DNA from: Roseococcus sp. SYP-B2431 | GTDB taxonomy: Bacteria; Pseudomonadota; Alphaproteobacteria; Acetobacterales; Acetobacteraceae | Assembly: GCF_004336745.1 (NCBI RefSeq) | Contig: NZ_SJXD01000028.1 | Coordinates: forward strand, 300,774 to 364,773 | Direction: 5' to 3' | DNA length: 64,000 nt | Shown here: positions 16,053-23,463 of the stretch, one piece after another | Position numbering within the stretch: the first letter of the stretch is position 1 | Layout of the letters: every line of letters begins with the position of its first letter | Notes under the pieces: model-generated | What the model saw: only the letters and a program-made list of their open reading frames with translations | Told to the model about the DNA's origin: nothing | Database searches by the model: none | Program-made: the position numbers and the translations under genes

Positions 16053-16937
16053 TCAGGCACGGAGGAAGACATCGAGCGCCGCAAGGACTTCCTGCGGTGC
16101 CTCCTCGGCCAGGTAATGGCCGCTGTTCACGGAGTGGCCGCTGACCGGGCCGCTCGCGTACTGGCCCCAGACCTCCAGCGGCTCGTACCACTGCCCGATC
16201 TTCCCCTTCGCGCCCCAGAGCACCAGCAGCGGGCAGGTGACCTTCTCCCCGGCCGCGCGGCTGGCGCGGTCGTGCTCCAGGTCGATGCTGGTGGCGGCGC
16301 GATAATCCTCGCAGATGGCGCGCACCGTGCCGGGCAGCTTCAGGGCCGCCAGGTAGTCGGCGCGCGCCTCGGGGTGGAAGAAGCTCTTGTCCTTGGGCTC
16401 GCGCGAGGTGTGGATGTCGAACCAGACCTCCGTGTCCTGCTCGATGATCGTCTCCGGCCCCGGATGCGGCTGCGCCAGCCAGAACCAGTGATAGTAGCCG
16501 AGCCCGAAGGCCATATCGACATGCTCGAAGTGATGCAGCGTCGGCACGATGTCCATCGTGCAGAGCCGCTCGACGCTGGCCGCGTGGTCCAGCGCCAGGC
16601 GATGCGCGAGACGCGCGCCGCGGTCGTGGCTCACCACCTGGAAGCGCGGGAAGCCGAGCTCGTGCATGAGCCCCACCACGTCCTTCGCCATCTCGCGCTT
16701 CGAATAGGGCGCATGGTCGGCGGTGGCCGGCGGCTTCCCGGAGAAGCCATAGCCGCGGATGTCGGCGGCCACGACGGTGAAGCGCCTGGCCAGCTCCGGC
16801 GCGACCCGGTGCCACATGGCGTGGGTCTGCGGGTTGCCGTGCAGCAGGAGCAGCGGCGGGCCGCTGCCGCCCTTGCGGAAGCGGACGGCGTTGCCGCCGA
16901 TCTGCCGCGTCTCCAGCGTGAAGCCCTCGAAGAACAT
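16053..16937 (-). CDS. Haloacetate (fluoroacetate) dehalogenase-like alpha/beta hydrolase
   Basis: A 294-residue cytoplasmic alpha/beta hydrolase. It has the oxyanion motif LLHGNPQTHAMW and the nucleophile D105 in SHDRGAR, with carboxylate-binding R106 and R109. The halide pocket pair H150-W151 lies in GYYHWFWLAQP, a tyrosine is at 212, and the catalytic histidine H274 is in SVNSGHYLAEE. These residues have the same order and spacing as in fluoroacetate dehalogenases, which cleave C-F or C-Cl bonds of haloacetates. An epoxide hydrolase role is less likely because of the HW pair and paired arginines. Confidence 0.75.
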   Translation of the reverse strand: MFFEGFTLETRQIGGNAVRFRKGGSGPPLLLLHGNPQTHAMWHRVAPELARRFTVVAADIRGYGFSGKPPATADHAPYSKREMAKDVVGLMHELGFPRFQVVSHDRGARLAHRLALDHAASVERLCTMDIVPTLHHFEHVDMAFGLGYYHWFWLAQPHPGPETIIEQDTEVWFDIHTSREPKDKSFFHPEARADYLAALKLPGTVRAICEDYRAATSIDLEHDRASRAAGEKVTCPLLVLWGAKGKIGQWYEPLEVWGQYASGPVSGHSVNSGHYLAEEAPQEVLAALDVFLRA

Positions 16938-17051
16938 GCGCCGCTCCCGGTCGATTTCAGGCGAGGCTAGCCGCCTTCGCCGCCCCTGCCCATTGACCGG
17001 CCCGGGCCCCTGCGCGAGCGTGCGCGAATCCGCAGGGACATGGAGAGAGAA

Positions 17052-17489
17052 ATGCCCGCCGACGACGACGCCCTGTTCAAGAAGGGCCTTCCCATCCGCC
17101 GCGCCGTCCTCGGTGCCGAATATGTCGACGCCAGCATGGCCAAGGCCGACGACTTCATGATGTCGTTCCAGCGCGCCACCACCGCCATCGCCTGGGGCTG
17201 GGCCTGGGGCGACGACACCCTGTCGCGCAAGACGCGCAGCCTGCTGAACCTCGCCATGCTGACGGCGCTCGGCAAGACGCCCGAGATCAAGCTGCATGTG
17301 AAGGGCGCGCTGAACAACGGCATCTCCGTCGAGGAGATCAAGGCCACCCTGCTCCACGCCACCGCCTATTGCGGCATCCCCGCCGGCCTCGACGCCTTCA
17401 AGGCGGCGCATGAGGTGCTGACGGCCGAGGGCGCGCTCAAGCCCAAGGAAGCCGCTGCCGAGAAGCCGAAGAAGAAGGCGAAGAAGTAA
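17052..17489 (+). CDS. Carboxymuconolactone decarboxylase family protein
   Basis: A 145-residue all-alpha protein of the CMD/AhpD-like family. Conserved features are AWGWAWGDDTLSRKTRSLLNLAMLTAL and EIKATLLHATAYCGIPAGLDAF. Only one cysteine is present, so it lacks the CxxC of AhpD and resembles the decarboxylase branch. The tail KPKEAAAEKPKKKAKK is lysine-rich and low complexity. The start at 17052 (MPADDDALF) is preferred to 17040 because GGAGAG sits six bases before it. It ends five bases before the next gene, indicating an operon. Confidence 0.85.
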   Translation: MPADDDALFKKGLPIRRAVLGAEYVDASMAKADDFMMSFQRATTAIAWGWAWGDDTLSRKTRSLLNLAMLTALGKTPEIKLHVKGALNNGISVEEIKATLLHATAYCGIPAGLDAFKAAHEVLTAEGALKPKEAAAEKPKKKAKK

Positions 17490-17494
17490 TCCCC

Positions 17495-18388
17495 ATGGCA
17501 CGCGTCGCCTTCGCCGGCATCGGCAACATGGGCTGGCCGATGGCGGCCAACCTGGTCAAGGCCGGCTTCGATGTCGTGGTCACCGACATCTCGGCCGAGC
17601 GCACCGCGCAATTCGCCAGCGAGGTCGGCGGCCATGCCGCGGCCTCGGCGGCGGAGGCGGTGAAGGGCGTGGATGCCTTCATCTGCATCCTGCCCACCAG
17701 CAAGGAAGTGGCGATCGTCGCCGATGCGGTGGCCGCCACGCTGCCGGAGGGCGCGCTCTTCATCGACATGACCTCCGGCAATCCCACGCGCACGCGCGAG
17801 ATCGCGGAGAAGCTGTCGGCGAAGCGGGTCCGCATGGTGGATTGCCCCGTCTCGGGCGGCGTGCCGCGCGCGAAGACGGGCGAACTCGCCATCATGGCCG
17901 GCGGCGCGGAGGCCGACCTGGACGCGGCCGATCCCTATCTCAAGGCCATGGGCACCTCGATTCACCGCTGCGGGCCGATCGGCGCGGGACAGGCGATGAA
18001 GGCGCTGAACAATCTGGTCAGCGCGGGCGGCTTCCTCCTCGGCATCGAGGCCCTGCTGATCGGCCAGAAGTTCGGCCTCGAGCCCGGGCTGATGGTGGAC
18101 GTGCTGAACGCCTCGACGGGGATGACCAACTCCTCGCAGAAGAAGTTCAAGCAGTTCGTGCTCTCCCGCCGCTTCGATTCCGGCTTCGGGCTCGACCTGA
18201 TGGTGAAGGATCTCTCCATCGCGCTGGAGGTCGGCAAGGAGGCCTCGGTGCCGACGCCCTTCGCCGCGCTCTGCCGCGAGATGTGGGCGAGTGCGGCGAC
18301 CATGCTCGGCAAGGGCGAGGACCACACGGCGGTCGCCAAGCTCTCCGAGCACCTGGCGCAGCAGACCCTGACCGGCGGCAACCGGTAG
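17495..18388 (+). CDS. NAD(P)-dependent beta-hydroxyacid dehydrogenase (3-hydroxyisobutyrate type)
   Basis: A 297-residue cytoplasmic oxidoreductase. The Rossmann motif GIGNMGWPMAANL is at the N terminus. The substrate motif DCPVSGGVPRAKTGELAIMAGG follows, then the catalytic lysine in GAGQAMKALNNLVSAGGFLLG, and the C-terminal KDLSIALE. Members oxidise 3-hydroxyisobutyrate, tartronate semialdehyde or related acids. The coupled CMD gene and the divergent dehalogenase/Bug pair point to a short-chain organic acid pathway. The substrate is not resolved by sequence. Confidence 0.88.
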   Translation: MARVAFAGIGNMGWPMAANLVKAGFDVVVTDISAERTAQFASEVGGHAAASAAEAVKGVDAFICILPTSKEVAIVADAVAATLPEGALFIDMTSGNPTRTREIAEKLSAKRVRMVDCPVSGGVPRAKTGELAIMAGGAEADLDAADPYLKAMGTSIHRCGPIGAGQAMKALNNLVSAGGFLLGIEALLIGQKFGLEPGLMVDVLNASTGMTNSSQKKFKQFVLSRRFDSGFGLDLMVKDLSIALEVGKEASVPTPFAALCREMWASAATMLGKGEDHTAVAKLSEHLAQQTLTGGNR

Positions 18389-18395
18389 CGGCCCG

Positions 18396-18422
18396 GCCGC
18401 TTCCGGCCGAGGTCCGGAAGCG
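18396..18422. terminator. Bidirectional hairpin between convergent genes
   Basis: CCGCTTCCGG (18396-18405) pairs perfectly with CCGGAAGCGG (18413-18422) around a 7-nt loop. It occupies the gap between the plus-strand dehydrogenase and the minus-strand DUF4157 gene. There is no T run, so it may act with Rho or only as an mRNA end barrier. Confidence 0.55.
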
Positions 18423-18423
18423 G

Positions 18424-19701
18424 TCAGCGCGGATTCCAGAGCCGGGCCAGCCGCAGCCCCTCGTTCACGTGGTGGCGCGTCGCGGCCACCGGCTTGGGCT
18501 CATCGAAGAAGTCGTCGAAGGGCACATCCTCGTGCCGTTCCGGCCGGTAGCTGTGCATGCTGGTGCGGAGCCGCCGGCTGGCGAGACCGCGGATCGTCGC
18601 GATCTGGACGCTGGCCACGGGCTCGTCCACGATGACGGTGGCCAGCGCGGCCGCGGCGTCCCCGGCGCTCTCGCGCGGCGTCAGATTCGGATAGGCCGTC
18701 CTGAAAAGCGCGTGCATGCCCGTCACGCAGCCCTCAAATTCCCGCCGGCGCGGCGTCGAGAGCTCGTCGGGATGCTGGGCGCCGGCCATGCGCGAGATCT
18801 CGTCGCCCGCGATCTGGGTGAACTTGGTCTCCGGCCCATGGCCGAGGATGGACGCGTACATATGGCCCGAATCGTGATTCCGGTGGGCGAAGCTGTCGCC
18901 ATAGGCGTGCAGGGAGAGGCCGAACTCGAAGTAGTGATCCTCCCGCCTGGCGGCGCCGAGGCTGATCTGGGTGCGGCGGTTGGTCTCCACGGTCCAATTG
19001 GCGCCCGTGAGGCAATGCAGGCCCCGCTGCACGTCGAGATTGACCTGGAACTGCGAGGTGTCGACGCGCACCGGCGGCGCGATGCGGCCGTAGCCGCCGT
19101 AAAGGCCCGCGATGCCGTTGTTCACCTCGACATACATGTCCTCCAGCGCGTCGGGAATGCCGAAGCCCGAGCCGGCCCACTGAGCCAGCGCGGCAGGGCC
19201 GGTGAGCGGCATGGCGAAGCCGGCCTTGACGGCGTCGAGCTCGGACACCTCGTCGGGGAACTGGGCCCAGAAGGCGATGCGCATGGCGTCGTCGTTCGAC
19301 ATCCCGCAGGCAAGCGCGACGTAATAGACCGTGTAGTAGTGCCCGGCCTCCTCCCAGCGGAGGGGCTGCGCCGCATCCGCCGGAACCGCGACGCGGCAGG
19401 GCAGCCCGGCCAGGGCCCGGGCGGCGAGATGCCGCGCCTCGGCCTCGGCGGCCGCCACGGGCGCGGCACCGGGAAGGCGGGCCTGGAGCAGGTGCACAAC
19501 CTCATGCGCCAGCACCGCGGCGGGCACGTCCGCGCCGAGCAGGATCGCGCCGTCCACGGCGCAGGCGATCGTGCCGAGATCCTCGGCGATGCGCCGCGCC
19601 GCGCCGCAGCGATGGACGCGCACCTCCGACAGGTCGGCGCCGAAGCTGCGCTCCAGCCGATCACGAAGGGCGGCCGGCAGGTGCGCGCCATGGGCAGGCA
19701 T
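18424..19701 (-). CDS. DUF4157 (eCIS core) domain protein with large C-terminal domain
   Basis: A 425-residue protein without a signal peptide. Residues about 8-80 form a DUF4157 domain: LPAALRDRLERSFGADLSEVRVHR, then VLAHEVVHLLQ, a zinc-peptidase-like HExxH variant (HEVVH). The remainder has conserved-looking EEAGHYYTVYYVALACGMS and SLHAYGDSFAHRNH blocks, histidine- and aspartate-rich and possibly a second metal site. DUF4157 is common in proteins linked to extracellular contractile injection systems, yet no such apparatus is in this window. Alone, it may be an orphan effector or a processing peptidase. Confidence 0.7.
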   Translation of the reverse strand: MPAHGAHLPAALRDRLERSFGADLSEVRVHRCGAARRIAEDLGTIACAVDGAILLGADVPAAVLAHEVVHLLQARLPGAAPVAAAEAEARHLAARALAGLPCRVAVPADAAQPLRWEEAGHYYTVYYVALACGMSNDDAMRIAFWAQFPDEVSELDAVKAGFAMPLTGPAALAQWAGSGFGIPDALEDMYVEVNNGIAGLYGGYGRIAPPVRVDTSQFQVNLDVQRGLHCLTGANWTVETNRRTQISLGAARREDHYFEFGLSLHAYGDSFAHRNHDSGHMYASILGHGPETKFTQIAGDEISRMAGAQHPDELSTPRRREFEGCVTGMHALFRTAYPNLTPRESAGDAAAALATVIVDEPVASVQIATIRGLASRRLRTSMHSYRPERHEDVPFDDFFDEPKPVAATRHHVNEGLRLARLWNPR

Positions 19702-19785
19702 GATCCCCTCCCCGGGATGCGGAATGCCCCATCAGATCATGGATCGCGGAAGCGTTCGAGGGAGGGATTTGTCGCGTCGGCCCCG

Positions 19786-20637
19786 TCAGCCTTCGGGCTT
19801 CCAGTCGGGCAGCATCAGCCATTGCGGCAGGTTGGCCAGGATGACGGGCTCGATCAGCCGGTCCAGCGCATTGGTCCCGGCGCGGATGTCGGCCTCGCGA
19901 TCCCCCGTCCGCGGCACTTGGAGCGGCGGCAGGAACTCCACGCGGAAGCGCGTGCCGGGCAGCCGCCGGCAGTACCCCACCACGATCGCCGCGCCGGTCG
20001 CCCGCGCCAGCCGCGCCGCGTATTCGATATTGCCGCCCCGGCGGGGCCCACGGCCCAGGCTCGGCGCCGCGACGCGGCCGTGCTGGTGCTCGTCGGGGAA
20101 GACCAGCAGCACGTCGCGGTCGCGCAGCAGCGCGTTCATGGCCGGCCGCGCGGCGTCCCGGCCCAGCGGCAGCAGCCGTCCGCCGCCCTTGATGCGCTCG
20201 GCCACCACGGTGCGCGTGCGCAGGTCGCTGCTCGGCGGCTGGTAGAAGGCGACGGGCGGCGCGCCGGCGCGCACCATGGCGAGGCCGACCATCTCCCAAT
20301 TGCCCAGGTGCAGCGCCGCCACGATCAGCGGACGCGCGGCGAGGTGCCCGGCGCCATGAACCTCCACGCGCCCCGCATCGAAGAGCCGGATCGCGCGGGG
20401 CACCTCCAGGAAGCTGCGGGCGGTGTTGTCCCACATCTCGGCGACTGCCGCTCCGGCCTCGAGGTCCGGCCGCAGGCGGGAAAGATTCGCCCGCCCGCGC
20501 TGCGTCGCCGCCGCATAGAGCCTCGGCGCGATCCTGCGCGCGACGAGGCCGGCATAGGCCTCGGCGAGGGGCCAGGGCGCGTGCCGCATCCAGGCGATGG
20601 AGAAGCGGTCGAAGCCGTCGAGCAGGCGCCGCCTCAC
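19786..20637 (-). CDS. LpxL/HtrB-like acyltransferase
   Basis: A 283-residue membrane-associated acyltransferase of the lipid A late acyltransferase family. The block ALHLGNWEMVGLAM holds the catalytic HxxxxE-like arrangement (H-L-G-N-W-E). FYQPPSSDLRTRTVVAERIKGG and the basic/Asp block VFPDEHQHG follow. The start is GTG at 20637, whose GTGA overlaps the P450 stop, so the acyltransferase is translated as the second gene of a pair. It could add a secondary acyl chain to lipid A or acylate another lipid, perhaps one modified by the P450. Confidence 0.8.
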   Translation of the reverse strand: MRRRLLDGFDRFSIAWMRHAPWPLAEAYAGLVARRIAPRLYAAATQRGRANLSRLRPDLEAGAAVAEMWDNTARSFLEVPRAIRLFDAGRVEVHGAGHLAARPLIVAALHLGNWEMVGLAMVRAGAPPVAFYQPPSSDLRTRTVVAERIKGGGRLLPLGRDAARPAMNALLRDRDVLLVFPDEHQHGRVAAPSLGRGPRRGGNIEYAARLARATGAAIVVGYCRRLPGTRFRVEFLPPLQVPRTGDREADIRAGTNALDRLIEPVILANLPQWLMLPDWKPEG

Positions 20638-21989
20638 CCGCGCCGCTCCAGCACCATCGGCAGAGTGTCGCCCGGCCGCAATGTGAGCCGGCAGACGGGA
20701 TAGGCCCGCTGCCCCGGCACCCCGCGCAGCCGGAAGCGCTGGCCCAGCGTCGCGAGGCAGAGCATGGCCTCGTAGAGACCAAAATGCTGCCCGGTGCAGA
20801 CGCGGGGACCGAGGCTGAAGGGCAGGTAGGTGTATTTCGCCGGCGGCGGGGCTTCGGGCAGGAAGCGTTCCGGCCGGAATTCGTCCGGCCCTTCCCAATG
20901 GCGCTCGTGGCGATGCACGAGCCAGGGCGAGGCGCCCACCACCGCGCCCTTCGGCACCTCTACGTCACCGACCATCGTCGTCTCGGAAGCGCGGCGGATC
21001 AGCATGGGCACGGGCGGGTAGAGGCGCAGCGTCTCCTCCACCACGGCGCGCGTATAGGGGAGATTCGCCAGGTCCTCGAAACGCGGCGCGCGGCCGCCGA
21101 GCACGGCATCGATCTCCGCATGGAAGCGAGCCTCCGCCCAATCCGCCTCGGAGAGCAGGAACCAGGCCCAGGCCAGCGTATTCGCCGTCGTCTCGTGGCC
21201 TGCCATGAAGAGGGTGATCGCCTCGTTGCGGAAGGCGCGCGCATTCATGCCCGAGCCCTGCGCCATGCTGGCGATGAGCGAGCTCTGCCCGGCACGGCCG
21301 GCGAGGATGTCCGCGATCAGCCCGTCCACGACGGAGTGGATCTTCTTCACCTCGCCGCCCACGCGGAAACTCGGCAGGCGGGGGATGAAATCCGGCAGGC
21401 CGAAGAGCGAGACCAGGTCCATGTTGCCGATCTTCGCCTGGTAGTTCGCGAAGGAGCGCACGACCAGCTGCGCGCCGTCCCGCCCGAGCGCGCTGCCGAA
21501 GAGGGTGCGGCAGATGACCTCGGCGGTGAAATGCCCCATCTCGGCCAGCAGGTCGAAGCCGGCGCCGTCGGGCCGCGCCTCCCACTGCGCGAGCCATTCC
21601 TGCGCGACCTCGGTCATCACCGGCGTGAGATCGGCCATGCGCGAGGGGTGCGTGACGGGCTGCACCACCCGCCGCCGCTCCTTCCACACGAGACCGTCGG
21701 AGATGAAGAGCCCGTCGCCCAGCAGCGCCTCCAGCGCGTGCTTCATCTGCGGCGACTTGCGCTCGAACACCGTGCCGGAATTGACGAAGACCTGCTGGAT
21801 GGCGCCCGGCATGTTGAAGAGGATCAGCCGCTGCGTGAGGATCTTCGTGTTGATGACCTCGGTGCGGTAGGAGCCTTCGCTCCAGATCTCCAGCAGGCTG
21901 CGGCGCGCGCGCGCCAGCAGCTCGGTGATCGGCAGGCGGCCCTGGAATCGCGGCGGATGCGGCGGCGTATAGGCCGCGTGATCCGTCAT
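20634..21989 (-). CDS. Cytochrome P450
   Basis: A 451-residue bacterial P450. All landmarks are visible: the I-helix oxygen-activation motif AGHETTANTLAW, the K-helix VEETLRLYPPVP, the meander FRPERFLPE and the heme-thiolate loop FSLGPRVCTGQHF. The N terminus has no membrane anchor. The start is the ATG at 21989 (MTDHAAYTPPHPPRF). Resemblance is to CYP102/CYP4-like fatty-acid or hydrocarbon hydroxylases, but this is a general impression. It is coupled by four bases to an acyltransferase, suggesting a lipid substrate. Confidence 0.92.
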   Translation of the reverse strand: MTDHAAYTPPHPPRFQGRLPITELLARARRSLLEIWSEGSYRTEVINTKILTQRLILFNMPGAIQQVFVNSGTVFERKSPQMKHALEALLGDGLFISDGLVWKERRRVVQPVTHPSRMADLTPVMTEVAQEWLAQWEARPDGAGFDLLAEMGHFTAEVICRTLFGSALGRDGAQLVVRSFANYQAKIGNMDLVSLFGLPDFIPRLPSFRVGGEVKKIHSVVDGLIADILAGRAGQSSLIASMAQGSGMNARAFRNEAITLFMAGHETTANTLAWAWFLLSEADWAEARFHAEIDAVLGGRAPRFEDLANLPYTRAVVEETLRLYPPVPMLIRRASETTMVGDVEVPKGAVVGASPWLVHRHERHWEGPDEFRPERFLPEAPPPAKYTYLPFSLGPRVCTGQHFGLYEAMLCLATLGQRFRLRGVPGQRAYPVCRLTLRPGDTLPMVLERRG

Positions 21990-22226
21990 TCCTTGCGAAC
22001 CCGCAGCCGGCCGGCTCCGGCCGTCGCGCCCGTGACGAGGATGATCACCGGAAGCTCCATTCAGTTTCGCGCAAGCTACCATTCAGCGGCGGTAAAGCCT
22101 CCCCCTCCTAACCGGGTCCAGTCCGAGGCTTGCATTTCCGCGGTAGGTTAACTATCCTTAATGTGACGGCAGAGAGCGCGATAGCGCCGGTGGCAAGGGA
22201 AGCGGGCCTCAATTTTGGAGAACGTG

Positions 22227-23360
22227 ATGCCCTTGGCCATCGCGCGCCGTTTCTGCGCGCCCCTGTTGCTTGCCGTGGCGCTGCCGGCGCTCGTCCAGTT
22301 CGCCGTCGCGCAGCCGGGCACGCCCGACGTCCTGATCCGGATGGACGAGCGGCAGCTGCGGAGCGGCGCTTTCGAGCTTGGGAATCCCGAGTCCGAAACC
22401 GGCCCGGCCGAGATCGCCCTGCCCGGCGTGGTCGTGGTCCCGCCCCAGCAGCTGCGCGTCATCGCCGCGCCGGCGGCTGGCCTGCTGGAGACGCTCACCG
22501 TCTCGCCGGACGAGTTCGTGCGCCAGGGCCAGGTGATCGCGCAGCTGCGCAGCACGGAGCTGGTGGAGGCGCAGCGGCTCTTCCTCCAGGCCGTGACGGG
22601 CCATGACCTGGCCGCCGAAAAGCTGCGCCGCGACGAGCAGCTGCACCGCGAGCGCGTGATCGCCGAGCGGCGCCTCATCACCACCCGCGCCGAAGCGGTC
22701 GCCACAGCCGCGGCGCTGGACGAGCGGATCCAGCTCCTCGCCCTCTTCGGCCTCACCAGCGAGGAGACGGCCGAGCTGCGCCGCACCCGCCGGATCCAGC
22801 CTTCGCTCTCCGTGAGGAGCCCGGTGGACGGCGTCGTGCTCACCCGCGGCGCGACGGCGGGCGAGCGCGTGGCGCAGGCCGCGCCGCTGGTCACCATCGG
22901 CGACCTCAGCGTGCTCTGGATCAACGCGCAGGTGCCGATCTCGCGCGTGCCGGCGCTGGAGCCGGGCTCGCGCGTGCTGGTGCCGGCGCAGGGCGCCGAG
23001 GGCAAGGTCCTGCGCATCGGCCGCTCGGTCGATGCCGGCACGCAGAGCGTGGTGGCGGTGGCCGAGATGACCCAGGGCACCGACGCGCTGCGCCCGGGCC
23101 AGGCGGTCACCGTGGCGATGGCGCTGCGCGCCAATGGCGGCGCGCAGTTCCGCGTTCCCGCCGGCAGCGTGGTGCGGCATCGCGAGCGGAGCTGGGTCTT
23201 CATCCGCATCCCGGACGGATTCCGGGCCCGCCCTGTCACGGTGCTGAACGAGACGGCGCAGTTCACCTCGATCCGCGGCCAGCTCGCCGCCACCGATCAG
23301 ATCGCGACCCGGGGAATCCTGGCCCTGCTCGGCGAGCTCTCCGACGGCGACGAGAGCTAG
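22227..23360 (+). CDS. czcB: RND efflux periplasmic adaptor subunit (CzcB/CusB-like)
   Basis: A 377-residue membrane-fusion protein linking an RND pump to an outer membrane channel. After a signal peptide (LLLAVALPALVQFAVA) come the lipoyl half-motif VIAAPAAGLLETLTVSPDEFVRQGQVIAQL, an alpha-hairpin (residues about 110-190) and the second lipoyl half SPVDGVVLTRGATAGERV. The beta-barrel domain follows. The start at 22227 is chosen because GGAG lies six bases upstream; an in-frame TTG at 22215 is less likely. It is first in an operon with the pump and channel. No His-rich metal-binding extension is present. Confidence 0.88.
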   Translation: MPLAIARRFCAPLLLAVALPALVQFAVAQPGTPDVLIRMDERQLRSGAFELGNPESETGPAEIALPGVVVVPPQQLRVIAAPAAGLLETLTVSPDEFVRQGQVIAQLRSTELVEAQRLFLQAVTGHDLAAEKLRRDEQLHRERVIAERRLITTRAEAVATAAALDERIQLLALFGLTSEETAELRRTRRIQPSLSVRSPVDGVVLTRGATAGERVAQAAPLVTIGDLSVLWINAQVPISRVPALEPGSRVLVPAQGAEGKVLRIGRSVDAGTQSVVAVAEMTQGTDALRPGQAVTVAMALRANGGAQFRVPAGSVVRHRERSWVFIRIPDGFRARPVTVLNETAQFTSIRGQLAATDQIATRGILALLGELSDGDES

Positions 23361-23463
23361 CATGACCGTCGGAGATGGAATCGCCGGGCGCGTGCAGCCT
23401 GCTCCCGGAACAATGGCCAGAGGCCTTGCAGTGAGCCCCTGCGAACGGAAAAGGCTCTAGACC

